Positions 33,948-44,960 are shown, counted from the stretch's first letter. The stretch is 64,000 bases of DNA from Cyrtodaria siliqua (GCA_037043455.1 JAWPHD010000286.1:1-64000), one strand, 5' to 3'. The notes: a model not told the origin generated them from the sequence alone. A program made the numbers and translations.

Positions 33948-35850
33948 AGTTGTGGCCGGGTTTAAGTTTCCAAATACGGAATGACACAGGGTGGGATATT
34001 TCAAAACGTCAAGAAAAAACTATGTCGGCTGAACAGCCAGTAGTAGTGTTACAAAAAATGCCTTGGTCGATGAGATCAGCTCCTGTTTGGTGAGTTTTAT
34101 GCATGCACGTGTTGTATTTAAGGTTTGTTCTATTGAAATATGGCGGTTGTTTATGAAGCCATTGCGTGCTGTCTTCAAAACCATAGCCGGAAAAGTGCGC
34201 ATGGTATGGTCCTACCTATCATTTTAAACTAAGGATTGATGGCTCTTTGGTAGTTACATACTACCATTAGAAAAATATAACGGCAGCTCTTTCAGAAAGA
34301 AGAAATTCATTGAAAAACATGTACACGACGCAGATATATATGGCCTTGTAGGACAAACAAATCAGGACATATTTTAACTATACATATACTAGACTAAGTT
34401 TGGAAAATATCAATTGCTGTTTTTGAAGGGTATACAGAACTATACTACACAGTTCAATATAGCGCAAATGCCCGGAAAAGACGATTTACAAGTAACATGT
34501 CAATGCAAATGAAGAAACAGTTTTCTCTTGCAAATACAGAAACTAAACCAAAAGCCATCGAATTGTGTGTGAACGAATAGATCTCTTCACAGGAAAATAA
34601 ATACTATGAGGAAAATAAATACTATGATACAGACGCGGATAATGACGTCTTACTATTTTAAATATGAACAGGTAAATTCAATAAAGATTAAAATCAAAAC
34701 TGTATTGTTAGTTTAAAACAATTTACTGGTGAAAATATCATTTAACTTCAAATGACAAAGCCATGTTATCACATCAAAATGCGCAGGTTAGTAATTCAAT
34801 ATTCGAATAAGGAAGTCGACATTGTTTGCAATACTGTTGCATTAACGAAATTACTGGGGGTAGTAGAGGGAAGACTAATTACATACAACGCACAATCTGA
34901 TAATTGCAACATGTACAACTTTTAAAGGTGCAAAACGTTTAAATTATCCACCTATATAGAGCGGTAATGTAGAATAATAGTAGACGCTTTGCAGAAACGT
35001 TCATATAATTAGGGTTTTTAATTTAAACAAAGTGGTGTATCGCTTATAAGGCAGGAAGTGAGTGGGTGTAATTTAACATAACTGTAGAAAGATGTATACA
35101 TTTTGTGAATTAAAAACTCATAGAATTATATATCTTGAAGAAATATGTATATGTTACATACATTAGTTAATTTTAGCCAGAGCTTGTGTTTCCAAATTAA
35201 ACTTTCCGCTGACGGAATGTAGTGCTAAAACTATGTATTTTTTGCGCTGGTTTTACGCCTTCATTCACTGGTCCATATATTGTTTTTGACACACTAATTT
35301 CTTTTCTCGACTTGTTTTCCCATGTATTTAGTGGCCTTCGGGATTCCAAAACAGTTTAAGATATTATTTTGGCAATGTTGTCCGTGTAATCCCACTAATT
35401 GGCATATGGGCACCAAACTGATACACTATATTGTTATTCCAGATAATACCGCATAATGTTAAAACTTAAACATCAACAGTACAGACCTTCTAAAATGCGA
35501 AAGTTAATTGAATTAGTATGAGGCAACCTTTCGAAGCTATGGCTTTATCTGGTGTACCTCGGACGACTTAAATTTGTAAACTGGCTGATCGTGTCGTTCT
35601 GGAAATGTCTGGACAAAAGTAGTTCTTACCAGAGCCGAGGAAGAGGTCATTGTAGAATACGTGAAATTGATGGTAGAAACTGTTGATCTGTTCATCCGGT
35701 TTGGCTAGGAATCTTTATGTGAGGAAGCCATTCCACTGGATTGCGGAACGTCGGTGGTTCTACCATAGGAATCGGACATATTGTATTTGCATGTAATAAA
35801 CCAGATTGACTATCCACTACTAGTATATTAAAATATATTTTTATATAAAA
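32870..35850. other. No recognisable gene; (GT)n at 33909-33947
   Basis: AT-rich DNA. A GT microsatellite of about 19 repeats is at 33909-33947 and gives a Cys-Val string in one frame. A short direct repeat GGAAAATAAATACTATGA lies near 34593-34625. No exon could be supported. Confidence 0.5.
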
Positions 35851-35871
35851 TTATATACATGCAGGGACCTA

Positions 35872-36056
35872 CATACTGTACTATGTTTACAATACGTCCG
35901 ATTCCTATAGTTCTACCCAAGTGCCCGACCGTGCAAGAAAATTGTCCGGCCGGGCACCTGGGGTCTTCCTCCACCGGTGGAACTGGAAAGTCGCCATATG
36001 ACCTTAGCTGTTGGTGCGACTATAAAATCCAATTCAATTCAATTCAATTCAAAGAA
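35872..36056 (+). mobile_element. Retroposon 3' end with AATTC tail
   Basis: Contains GGGCACCTGGGGTCTTCCTC, CACCGGTGGAACTGGAAAGT, CGCCATATGACCTTAGCTGT, TGGTGCGACTATAAAATCC and an (AATTC)n tail. This is a 3' segment common to LINEs and partner SINEs in bivalves, recognised from memory. The stretch TCCGATTCCTATAGTTCTAC (about 35898-35917) is the inverse of one at about 35756-35778, giving a small inverted repeat over the 5' border. Confidence 0.65.
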
Positions 36057-36514
36057 TTAAGAAATGAAGTCCAGAATATCCCAGAAAAGGACGGACAATA
36101 CAATCCGTTAGAAAACAATTTGGTTACATGTTATTAAGTGAAGTCTAATTGTAGAAGAACAACAAGAGCAGAACTGTTCTTTGAAGTTGTACTTGTTGTG
36201 TGGGTTCTATATGTGGAGCTAATGTTTTCAGATATAGTCGATGATATAGTTTGTGTCATACTGTTTTAAAAATAAAAAAGTGTCGATAATATACCAAAGT
36301 ATGTTGATAAAACCATGTATACTAGTAATTAAGTATATATCTCAAGCATAACTTATTTACTGTTGGGAGTGCAAGGGAACAGCAACGGAAACAGATCAAT
36401 CAATTACTTGCTTGGGATATCATATTTGACTCTCTTCTAGAACATACCACACGTGGTATAAACGTTTTCCTTAATGTGACAATAATAGTCTGGTTATCGA
36501 TGATAGTCACAAAC

Positions 36515-37225
36515 TATGTAGATATTTCTCAAAATTTTCTCGAAAATCTACTGGAGAACTACAACACCAATCTTAAAACACTTTTATGACTAGGAATATC
36601 ACAACCCTTATTTTATGGAGATGTGGTCTATACGCTTCGAAAGATAAAGGGATCTGGCGAGTTTCCTGATCACTTTACAAAATTAATCAGGACGTTCGTC
36701 AGAAAAGGATAAGATCCTTTAGTATTACAACGCACTGCATATTTAGTGATTGACCTCTCCACAGTCAGTCACTACGCTTCACTTTTCACTTGTGCGAATG
36801 ACTGGACAACCTCTTGGAATTCTATGATTGCACCTACTGAAACCCCGACCAAGGGAGGCAGGTGCATGAGCTTTCGTCCCTCGGGTTTTCTGGTCGTACC
36901 CGAGATTGGTTTTCTTGCTGGGGTTGTTCAGTACAGTTTTAAATAATTCCTGAAATGTTTCTTATTTTGTATTTTATATAGCTTTACAAGAACATCTTAG
37001 TGTTTCTTTTGTTAGTTTCTCTGGATGTGGACTTTATTGCTAGATAATTCCTTTTGATGGAATGTAGTTTTGTATACACTGTCTTGTCTATTTTTGGGCG
37101 CTGAAGACAGGATATTAGCGAGGAATGTGTAGACATAAAATCGATTCAAGCTAATGTGTAGGCCTTATTGCCTACTGACCGTTCCAAGTCGGTAACCCTG
37201 TCTTCACCACCCTTTCGGTTTTCTT
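36515..37225 (+). pseudogene. Penelope-like RT C-terminus and 3' UTR, diverged subfamily
   Basis: The decayed frame reads LGISQPLFYGDVVYTLRKI, then KLIRTFVRKG, VLQRTAYLVIDLSTVSHYAS and SMIAPT. It parallels the C-terminus of the copies at 45937-47700 and 50075-50518 but is far more diverged, with stops. The 3' part still carries CTACTGACCGTTCCAAGTCG and GTAACCCTGTCTTCACC, the counterpart of the family's most conserved 3' UTR block. It is therefore an older or different subfamily with the same architecture. Unlike the others its frame does not stop after the MAPT motif but continues about 35 codons. Confidence 0.7.
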
Positions 37226-37269
37226 TTTCTTTTCATTGTATAATTAAGTAAATACTGCTCCTTGTTTGT

Positions 37270-37600
37270 AGTACAGTACGGACCCACGATGTCATTCTAT
37301 AGGACCCTATATCTGATTGTTGCTACATTGCTTCACGTCACTTGCTGTTTCTCACAAGTTAAACATAAGAAATGAACATGTAATTAACTTGAAAATACGT
37401 TATTTTTTGAATTTCTCAAAGTCTCGCCAAAATTGCCCCATTACTTGTCGTTTTTCCCCAGGTCATGGTTCTGAAGATTATACCTTAGCTAAGAAATCAG
37501 AAGCAGGCCGGGTGACCGAGACAAATCCGAGTAGCATAGAGTAAAGAAGAAATGAGAAGCGGACGGGATGACCGAAACTAGTGTAAACGAAAACATTCCG
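37270..37600 (+). repeat. Dispersed repeat copy B1
   Basis: Blocks TTTCTCACAAGTTAAA, TTTCTCAAAGTCTCGCC and AGAAATCAGAAGCAGGCCGG recur in order at 38290-38830. Class unknown. Confidence 0.6.
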
Positions 37601-37837
37601 TTGAAAAGTTTATTTAATTAAAACATTACGTTAACTCGATTTGTTTTAGATTTTAAATCGACATCTTTATATAACATAATCGACAAACTGTACATAGCTT
37701 GAAATAAATATATAGTGTATATACTGGCAAATATCGGCCTGGGTAGATAAGACCAAATAAAGCGCCAACTGTATTCGCCCATATTTCATGCACATACAAG
37801 TCAACGTTTGCATGACATTATGTTGTAAATAAAGCTA

Positions 37838-37905
37838 CACGACGGTGGGAGGGGTAGGGTGGGGGTAGGGTGGGGGTAGGGGTCTCAGGGGGAGAAAGGG
37901 GGTTT
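37838..37905 (+). repeat. G-rich minisatellite
   Basis: About five copies of GGTAGGGTGGG(G)-type units. Low complexity. Confidence 0.7.
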
Positions 37906-37984
37906 GGGGAAAATATAAATAATATTAACCAATAATAGTCAATATTATTTTAAAATAACAAAAGTATAAATTTCGCCAATTACA

Positions 37985-38275
37985 GAATAAAGAAATATAA
38001 ACAGATCGGACAGGGAAAGTAGCATTCAAGGAGGACAGTTAACCACAAAACACGCAAACACGCAAACATACAAACAAGAAGGCAAAAGTAATAATAAATG
38101 CAAACGACATCACAAACACAAAAGGGTTGACAATAGAGCTACCGCATAGCCAGTCAGTGGCAAAGTGGGCCACTGGGGGGTTTAAACCGGTTCTAGGGTG
38201 CACCAAACCTCACACTTACCCTACTGTCATCCCATTAAAACAGGACATTGTAAATAAAGAAATCCCCGCCATGAT
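37985..38275 (-). mobile_element. Penelope-family 3' region, 5'-truncated
   Basis: Reverse copy with all conserved 3' UTR blocks (GATCGGACAGGGAAAGTAGC, GGGTTGACAATAGAGCTACC, GGTTTAAACCGGTTCTAGGG, TGTAAATAAAGAAATCCCCGCC). It lies between the two copies of repeat B, and was perhaps inserted in one of them. Confidence 0.85.
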
Positions 38276-38289
38276 CATAACCCAAAAGT

Positions 38290-38830
38290 TTAGTTACACT
38301 TGTTACCATCAGGTGCTGCTTCTCATAAGTTAAAAGTAAGACATTTTAAATTTTAAAACTTTTAATTAACATGAAAATATGTCTATTTTACATAAAATCT
38401 CTCAAAGTCTCGCCGAAATCTCCCCTTTGTTAGTGGCACTTTTAACCATCTATTTTCCCCCAGGCCTTTACGCTGTTTCTCCTGGCTGAATCCATGTAGC
38501 ATAGCGTAGCGAAGAAACCAAGAGCGTGAAAAAATAGCAAATTCAGTCGGCTAATCGCTAGTTGGTACTTTAATCGGCCTAATTTGCCCAGACTGATATT
38601 TGCAAGTAAGACATATATGACATATACATCATACGATTTTGGCTGTCCAAGACTAGCGTCAGACATATACATCATACGGGTTTGGCTGTCCGCGTCCGAA
38701 ACTAGACTACATGTAACAAAGCGTAGCAAAGAAATCAGAAGCAGGCCGGATGACCAGGGTTAATCATTCCGGTGTAAATTTGATTTCATTAAAACATGAC
38801 GTTAAAGCGAATGGCTTTTATCATTTTTAG
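38290..38830 (+). repeat. Dispersed repeat copy B2, with internal duplication
   Basis: Partner of 37270-37600. Also has an internal near-duplication: GACATATACATCATACG at about 38617 and 38660, and TAGCATAGCGTAGCGAAGAA-like words at about 38497 and 38712. Confidence 0.6.
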
Positions 38831-38834
38831 CTCT

Positions 38835-39240
38835 ACTGGCCGAGCACGAGTTGTCCGTCGTCCGTTTTCCGTCATCCGTTAACTTTTGCGTTGTTAACAC
38901 TCTAGGGTCTTCATTATTAATAGGATCTTCACGAAACTTTGCCAGTGTTTGTATATCAATAAAAACTCGGAAAAATTCGAAAACAGGCAGATCGGAATAG
39001 TTTCACCGGAGTTATGGCCCTTGTTTTGCTGAAAAATGCCATAATAAGCCTTGTGAACACTCTAGCACCTTCATTTTTTATTTGATCTATACCAAACTTG
39101 CAAAGATTGTTAATATCGATGAAAGCTTTGACAAGTTCAAAAATCAGATCAATTGGGTCAGTATTGGTATGGTACGGCCCTTTTTCTTCTGGAAAATGCC
39201 ATTTTCTGCATTATGAAGACTATCGCACCTTCATTTATTA
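38835..39240 (+). repeat. Tandem module, about 157-bp units
   Basis: Opens with TTGTCCGTCGTCCGTTTTCCG. Units then recur at about 38896, 39053 and 39213, each with AACACTCTAG..CTTCATT, a GATCTATACCAAACTTGC-like block and ATGGCCCTTTTTCT. It stops where the DNA polymerase fragment begins. Confidence 0.65.
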
Positions 39241-39249
39241 CGAGTGAAT

Positions 39250-40035
39250 CAGTAGATATGCATTATGTAAAGAGGGTGAAGTACAAGCCTTTGAGAGGCA
39301 GCTCTTATTTAGAGTTACCAGAAGAACTTATACTAAAAAAGGTCTAATACATATAAAAAATGAAAAAGATAGTGAAAGCTTCAGGTGGTGCCATCTGGCA
39401 AATAAATGTCCTGCTGCAAAAGATCCCCAAAGAATAACAAAGTACACAAAACATATGGATGATCTTGATTACAAGGTAATTACATTTTATGTTATCATAA
39501 AGTAAATTCCAAAGATAACAAAATAATATATGTTTTAATATATTTGGATATGGGGATAATGGAGTGTACCCTTTGTTTTTATCAAAAAATAAAGCTGAAG
39601 AAGAATGCGATATGCTTTTGTTACTGAACAAGAACAAACATTATTACGTGTGGATAGAAGACTTTAATTGGTTTATGTATAACCAAACATCCCACAAAGC
39701 AAACAAATGGTTTTGCAAAACATGCTTGCAGTGCTTTACATCTGGAAAAGTCATGAAAAAGAACACGCCTGACTGTAAATAATGGCAAACAAACAATACA
39801 AATGCCAGACGAAAATGAAAAGATTTACTTTAAAAACTACGATAGGCAGGTAATGGTCACGTTTGTTACATATGCTGACTTTGAAGCCATACCTGAAAGT
39901 ATTTCTTCAGCTTCAAATAATCCTGAAAACTCATAAACGGAGGCATACCAACAAAATAAAGACTGTGGTTACGGGTACAAGATTCTTTGTTGTTTTGATG
40001 ATAAATATTCCAAAACAGCGAAACAAACCTGTTCA
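39250..40035 (+). pseudogene. polB: DNA polymerase B N-terminal region, Polinton/adintovirus type
   Basis: Collinear pieces with at least four frame breaks. The motif ESFRWCHLANKCP is followed by DPQRITKYTKHMDDLDY. FGYGDNGVYPLFLSKNKAEE then leads to a Cys-rich finger FCKTCLQCF, and YADFEAIPES follows, where D-x-E is the exonuclease I motif of family B polymerases. This arrangement is characteristic of protein-primed polymerases of Polintons/Mavericks and adintoviruses. The exonuclease II/III and all polymerase motifs are missing. The gene is cut at about 40035 by a tandem array. Decayed, with no function expected. Confidence 0.75.
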
Positions 40036-40099
40036 CTAGCGGATACAGGGGGCCCCTAAACATTCCGGATCATACATGTATGTCCATGTTACTGTAGAT

Positions 40100-41145
40100 A
40101 AAATATCAAACAATTTCGATACACGCCCTCAGTATAAAAACATTTCTCGCTCGCTCCACGCATAATGGCTAATGAGTGGTTTAATTAACACATTGTTAAA
40201 TCCTTTTATTTGAAAACGGACTTTTTTACCCTATCAATGCACTACCGCAACCGTTTTATGAGGCTAGAAACGGACCCGAAAATTGACCAAAATCTTACGC
40301 CCAGGCTAGAAACGGACCCGAAAATTGACCAAAATCTTACGCCCAGGCTAGAAACGGACCCGAAAATTGACCAAAATCTTACGCCCAGGCTAGAAACGGA
40401 CACGAAAATTGACCAAAATCTTACGCCCTGGCTAGAAACGGACCCGAAAATTGACCAAAATCTTACGCCCAGGCTAGAAACGGACACGAAAATTGACCAA
40501 AATCTTACGCCCAGGCTAGAAACGGACACGAAAATTGACCAAAATCTTACGCCCAGGCTAGAAACGGACCCGAAAATTGACCAAAATCTTACGCCCAGGC
40601 TAGAAACGTACCCGAAGATTGACCAAAATCTTACGCCCAGGCTAGAAACGGATTCGAAAATTGACCAAAATATTACGCCCAGGCTAGAAACGGACCCGAA
40701 AATTGACCAAAATAGTATGCCCCCCATCAAACAATTTCGATGCACGCCCTCAGTATATTTTTTTCTCACTCGCTTCGCTCGCTCCACGCATAATGGCTAA
40801 TGAGTGGTTTAATTAACACATTGTTAAATCCTTTTATTTGAAAACGGACATTTTTACCCTATCAATGAACTACCGCAACCGTTTTATGAGGCTAGAAACG
40901 GACCCGAAAATTTACCAAAACCTTACGCCCCCATCAAACAATTTCGATGCACGCCCTCAGTATAAACAATTTTCTCGCTCGCTTCGCTCACTCCACGCAT
41001 AATGGCTAATGAGTGGTTTAATTAACACATTGTTAAATCCTTTTATTTGAAAACGGACTTTTTTACACCTATCAATGCACTACCGCAACCGTTTTATGAG
41101 GCTAGAAACGGACCCGAATATTGACCAAAATCTTATGCACCCCTC
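40100..41145 (+). repeat. About 205-bp tandem units (three copies)
   Basis: Each unit has ATCAAACAATTTCGATGCAC, GCCCTCAGTAT, TCGCTCGCTCCACGCATAAT, GGCTAATGAGTGGTTTAATT and ACCGCAACCGTTTTATGAGG. Units begin near 40104, 40727 and 40932. The first is lengthened by the 42-bp minisatellite at 40260-40721, while the others carry only one such 42-mer. Confidence 0.85.
40260..40721 (+). repeat. 42-bp minisatellite, 11 copies, open on both strands
   Basis: The unit of 42 bp is a multiple of three, so a repeated RLETDPKIDQNLTP string is open on the plus strand and VSSLGVRFWSIFGS on the minus strand. There is no start signal, composition bias or homologue to suggest it is a protein. The 42-mer is a local expansion of a segment present once in neighbouring units. 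Confidence 0.9.
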
Positions 41146-41309
41146 TAAGCTGAAATCCTGGATCCGCCTCTGGTTTTGTAAATACATTTTGAGATAGCTT
41201 TGAGTATGATTTTTTAATATTGTAACGCTTTGTTTCTTCTTTTTTTGTTTCCTTAGGTCTGTCTTGTTATGACCAATCTGGTTGATAACTTCATCAATGT
41301 TCTCAGCTA

Positions 41310-41725
41310 AAAATGCACGTCCGCTGGTAACGGGAGGACATAATGTCCTACCGCAACTCTAATGATTCCGGCATCTGGATCAATCATAATTGCTGGTTTG
41401 GCATGCTTTGTCTTTTTATGAGGCTCTTCAGCAAATAACTGCTCCAACCCTTCTTTTTGATACTCTTCCATTTCAATTTGATCGCCAATAGATTTTGGAA
41501 GAGTAGCTAATTGCTGGTTATTTCTGGAAGGATAGATAACTGCTTAGTTAACTGTTCTGACTGCTCTGTTATTTCGGTAGTTACCGGTTTAAATATGTCT
41601 TTGTATAATTCACGATTAGCTCCTTTTTCTAGCCTGTTTCGAATAACTTTATTTTCATATTCTTTAACAAGATTACTTGATGACTGCATTTTAGCTGCTA
41701 ATTCTTTCCACTTTAGCAAAGACAT
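41310..41725 (-). pseudogene. Polinton-associated gene of unknown function
   Basis: A 72-codon minus-strand frame (41507-41725) starts MSLLKWKELAAKMQSSSNL. It is continued after a frame break by about 65 open codons (to about 41310) containing IDPDAGIIRVAVGHYVLP. Helical and charged. I do not recognise a named family. Its place between polymerase B and the ATPase, and its strand, make it a probable structural or accessory gene of the Polinton remnant. Confidence 0.45.
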
Positions 41726-41817
41726 ATATAATTCAAGGTTAGATAAAATAAGATAAGATAAGTTAAGATAAGTTCAGATGTGTTAAGATACGATAAGTTA
41801 TCTTGGTTGTAAAACAT

Positions 41818-42118
41818 CTATGAATTACTTTTTAGTTGTTGTCTTGGTTACTTTCTTGGCTAGGGACTTAACTGGTGCATTGGCAGCTTTTTGTAATTTG
41901 GCAATATTTTATAAGGCTAGTGCTCTTTGTTTTCACGCACGTGCTATTCTAGCCATACTCTTTTTCTTTTCCTCTTATGTTCTTGTTGTTTTAGCTAGTT
42001 GCCTTCTCAAACCATTTAATTCTCCCTCTGTTGCAATGAGCTGCCTTGTTAGTTCCTTTTATACTTCCCGTGTTTTTTTTTGCGGCCCTGGGAGCTTTTC
42101 CTTCTGTTGGTTTTGGTT
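41818..42118 (-). pseudogene. Basic coiled-coil Polinton gene, C-terminal part
   Basis: One minus-strand frame stays coherent over about 80 codons despite three stops: LTRQLIATEGELNGLRRQLA, a Lys/Arg-rich stretch, KLQKAANAPVKSLAKKVTK, and a stop at about 41818. Strongly basic and helical, as for a virion core protein. The N-terminal part is at 42290-42395, separated by an inserted retroelement end. Confidence 0.5.
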
Positions 42119-42290
42119 AAGAAATATAAAACGGTCGGACAGGGAAAGTAGCATTCAAGGAGGACAGTCAACCACAAAACACAGAAACAAACACGCAAAC
42201 AGACAAACAAGAAGGCAAAATTAATAATAAATACAAACGACATCACAAGCACAAAAGGGTTGACAATAGGGCTACCGCCTTTTTAGTTAC
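42119..42290 (-). mobile_element. Penelope-family 3' end inserted in a Polinton gene
   Basis: AAATATAAAACGGTCGGACAG through GGGTTGACAATAGGGCTACC and GCC is the family's 3' terminus, 5'-truncated in the middle of the UTR. Sequence on both sides belongs to the same minus-strand Polinton gene. That dates this copy after the Polinton. Confidence 0.85.
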
Positions 42291-42395
42291 TTTTTCCATG
42301 CCGTAATCTCTCACTTGATTAGCTTTAAAATATTCTTTGTCTGTTCCTATTTTTTTCCAAATGGGATTTGTTTTATTCCACACTACATTTTAGAC
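42290..42395 (-). pseudogene. Basic coiled-coil Polinton gene, N-terminal part
   Basis: The minus strand reads GTDKEYFKANQVRDYGMEKV without interruption from about 42360 toward the inserted retroelement. It is taken with 41818-42118 as one gene because strand and composition agree. The family is not identified. Confidence 0.45.
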
Positions 42396-42441
42396 ATTAT
42401 TAGTAGGTTAGCAAATATTAATATTATCCAAGTATTATTAT

Positions 42442-43071
42442 AATGGAAATTCCAAACTATGATATGAAGACAGAAAACGGTAATTTCAAACAGATATGGA
42501 ACAAAGTGGCATAAAGCCAGACTCTTGTTTTAGGATGCTTACATGTGGTAATTCAGGTTCTGGCAAAACAAACACATTACTTCACATGCTGTTATTTATT
42601 TATTTGCTATAAATTTAGAGCAGTACAAATATAAGATTTTGTCGCAAAACTTGAAAAAATAGCAAAAAGTAATAAAATTCAAGTCAGAGACATATTAGAA
42701 TGTTCAAATGATGAATTTACCGCCTGTGAATGATTTGGACTCGGATACTTAAAATATAGTAATTTTTGATGATTATGTTTGCGAACGTAACCAAAATGAT
42801 ATTATCAATTATTTCATCCAAGGCAGACATAAGAATTGTTGTGTAATTTATTTATCACAATCTTACTACAAAACACCCAAAGACATTCGTTTAAACTGTT
42901 CTCATTTTATTTTCTTCGCAACTCCAGTTAATCGTAAGCTGGGTATGCTTTCTAATGAACACGCTCTTAGCAAAGATCAGTATAAAAAAAGTAACTGACA
43001 AGCAATATGACTTTTTATATTTGGATCTCCCGAGAAAGTTAGCGAAGCGTAACTTCATCAGTGATATATAA
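42442..43071 (+). pseudogene. Polinton/adintovirus packaging ATPase (A32/FtsK-HerA type)
   Basis: ATG at 42442. A Walker A motif GNSGSGKT lies near 42552-42575, a Walker B motif IVIFDDY near 42758, and a sensor-like region CVIYLSQSYYKTP near 42840. The open end YLDLPRKLAKRNF stops at TAA 43069-43071. At least three stops or shifts break the frame between them. The family is the genome-packaging ATPase of Polintons, virophages and adintoviruses, which drives DNA into capsids. About 210 codons is close to the usual 220-250. The stop lies in the first unit of a 46-bp tandem array. Confidence 0.78.
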
Positions 43072-43345
43072 CAAACCCAGGAAGTTAGCGAAGCGTAACT
43101 TCATCGGTAATATATAACAAACCCAGGAAGTTAGCGAAGCGTAACTTCATCGGTAATATATAACAAACCCAGGAAGTTAGCAAAGCGTAACTTCATCGGT
43201 GATATATAACAAACCCAGGAAGTTAGCGAAGCGTAACTTCATCGGTAATATATAACAAGCCCAGGAAGTTAGCAAAGCGTAACTTCATCGGTGATATATA
43301 ACAAACCCAGGAAGTTAGCGAAGCGTAACTTCATTGGAGACTTAT
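43032..43345 (+). repeat. 46-bp hairpin-forming tandem repeat, seven copies
   Basis: The unit AGGAAGTTAGCGAAGCGTAA, CTTCATCGGTAATATATAAC, AAACCC repeats with a 46-bp period. GAAGTTAGCG...CGTAACTTC within each unit is an imperfect palindrome. The first unit is the 3' end and stop codon of the ATPase gene, so the array looks like amplification of that gene's tail. Confidence 0.88.
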
Positions 43346-43381
43346 AAGAAAAGCTGTATATTAATCTAATTATATTATAAA

Positions 43382-44275
43382 ATGGGACATTTTAATGATA
43401 CTGGAAGCGAGGAAGCTAGTTCAGGCAGTGTCAATATTACACATTTTAGTATTGTGCTAGAAACAGAAACACCTCGTTAATTATCTTTACAAAGGCAAAA
43501 ACCAGGAATAAGTTTTAAGAAGTAACCTTAACATGGCCAATAACAGAATTATCAATGTTGATAATCCCACAGATGCATATGATGTAGCAACAATACAATT
43601 TTCTCTAATAAGAATAAGAACAATTATAGAGGAATTTAATATTGACAAAATTCCAGAGGTGTTGATGACAAAATAGGTCAAATACAAAAGCAATTACAAA
43701 TAAACCGTGAAAATATGATTGATATTCAAAAGAGTTTAAAAGACGAAATAAAACTTCTTGGTGATGCTTTGAAAGTGGACGGATTGGAAAATGATGAAAA
43801 ATATAAAAGATTAAGTGAACAAATAAACGGTGGTGTTGAGGGTATTAATAAGCGGATCGCAACAATCAATCAATGAATGGTTGTTAACAATAAACTAGAA
43901 GCTGCTATTGCTGATGTTTCAGGACAAATGGGAAATGCTTTTGCTAACTAAATATCTCAAATTAAAATATTAAATGAACAGACAATCACTAACGTTGACG
44001 ATATCAACAAAGAATTTGAAGACATAAAAAGACGAATGGTTGGAAGCGAGACGCTGGAGACTGATTTGAACAAAATGGTTGACAAAAATTAACTAGATAC
44101 TGCTATTAATGAGGTTTCAAGGCAGAAGAGAGCTGTGCAGGATGAAAGGAGCAGAGCTTTTGATAATGAAATAGCTCTTCTTAAAGAGTATAATAATAAG
44201 TCTGAAGGACGCCATGAAGTGATTCTTCAGATGATTAATGATTTAAAAGATAAGTAGACAGTGCAAGCAGGATGA
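43382..44275 (+). pseudogene. Polinton fibre/tail-like gene fragments
   Basis: A 33-codon piece beginning MGHFNDTGSEEASSGSVNIT is followed after stops by MANNRIINVDNPTDAYDVAT, the N-x-I-x-NV-x-(N/D)P-x-D-A-x-D-A motif at the base of trimeric fibre or tail proteins. A long charged helical region (43660-44256) follows with several frame breaks. Such genes neighbour the ATPase in adintovirus-like genomes and may make virion fibres. Several short proteins may be merged here. Confidence 0.5.
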
Positions 44276-44279
44276 CAAT

Positions 44280-44565
44280 GTTTGAAGCTACAATAGATGG
44301 AATAAGTTATATGGGAGATACTACTCGGCAAAGCAACAATAGTTTTGTTTCGTATCCAACACAAAAACACTTGAAAGATCCAAACTTGAGGTTTTTCTCG
44401 CAACCAATCTGTTTATAAAAAGTGAAGACTATTATACAGTAAAACCATACAACCAAATTGTTAAAGCCGGACGTTATGTATTTGAAATTGATTTTACTCA
44501 TAAAGGAGCAGATGAACTTTATTTTGTTTTCCTCGTAAGTTATTTATCCAAACTTAGAAGGTGAA
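44280..44565 (+). pseudogene. Fibre-like C-terminal domain fragment
   Basis: MTMFEATIDGISYMGDTTR, SFVSYPTQKHLKDPN, then after a frame break SEDYYTVKPYNQIVKAGRYV and EIDFTHKGADELYFVFLV. It reads like a beta-rich C-terminal domain of the fibre-type gene just upstream. The family name is uncertain. Broken by at least one frameshift near 44395. Confidence 0.45.
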
Positions 44566-44824
44566 AAACGAATACTAAAAGAATAATAACGCATATTTTG
44601 ATTTTTACCCAGTCATAAAATCTAACATTACTTGAGTTTTCAGTTTCGAGAAATCAAGTTTTAAAATGTTTCATGTAGGAAGTTAATTTTATTTAATCAT
44701 ATATATAATAAAATTTAAATAGCTAAAGCTAATTAAGCACTTCATTTAATCAAACCTATATTAAATGGAACAATAAATTGTATTATCATCGGTAAAGGTT
44801 TTAAAATAAAAGTAAAATATCTCT

Positions 44825-44960
44825 TAAGCCGGTGCTAGGAGGCGTGAGAGGTGTTGCACTTTACATTTCTTCTCATGATCAGACTCAATAAAACCGAGTC
44901 TGCTACTTTTATCTCTTGTTTGTGTTTTTGCTTCCAAGGGATCCCCTTTTCAGTATTTAT
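44825..44960 (+). repeat. Dispersed repeat copy C1
   Basis: CTTAAGCCGGTGCTAGGAGGCG, GTGTTGCA, TGCTACTTTT, TTTTTGCTTCCAAGGGATC match 54830-54980 in order. It separates the fibre-like and capsid-like remnants. Confidence 0.6.

Noticed and set aside
33911..34093. A Cys-Val repeat protein
   Set aside because: Translation of a GT microsatellite.
40260..40721. A CRISPR-like array
   Set aside because: Units are contiguous without unique spacers, and the surroundings are eukaryotic transposon sequence. The same applies to the 46-bp repeats at 43032-43345.
40210..40800. A 196-codon repeat protein (RLETDPKIDQNLTP)n, or its reverse (VSSLGVRFWSIFGS)n
   Set aside because: The 42-bp period keeps both strands open by arithmetic alone. 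Neighbouring units contain only one copy, and there is no independent coding evidence.
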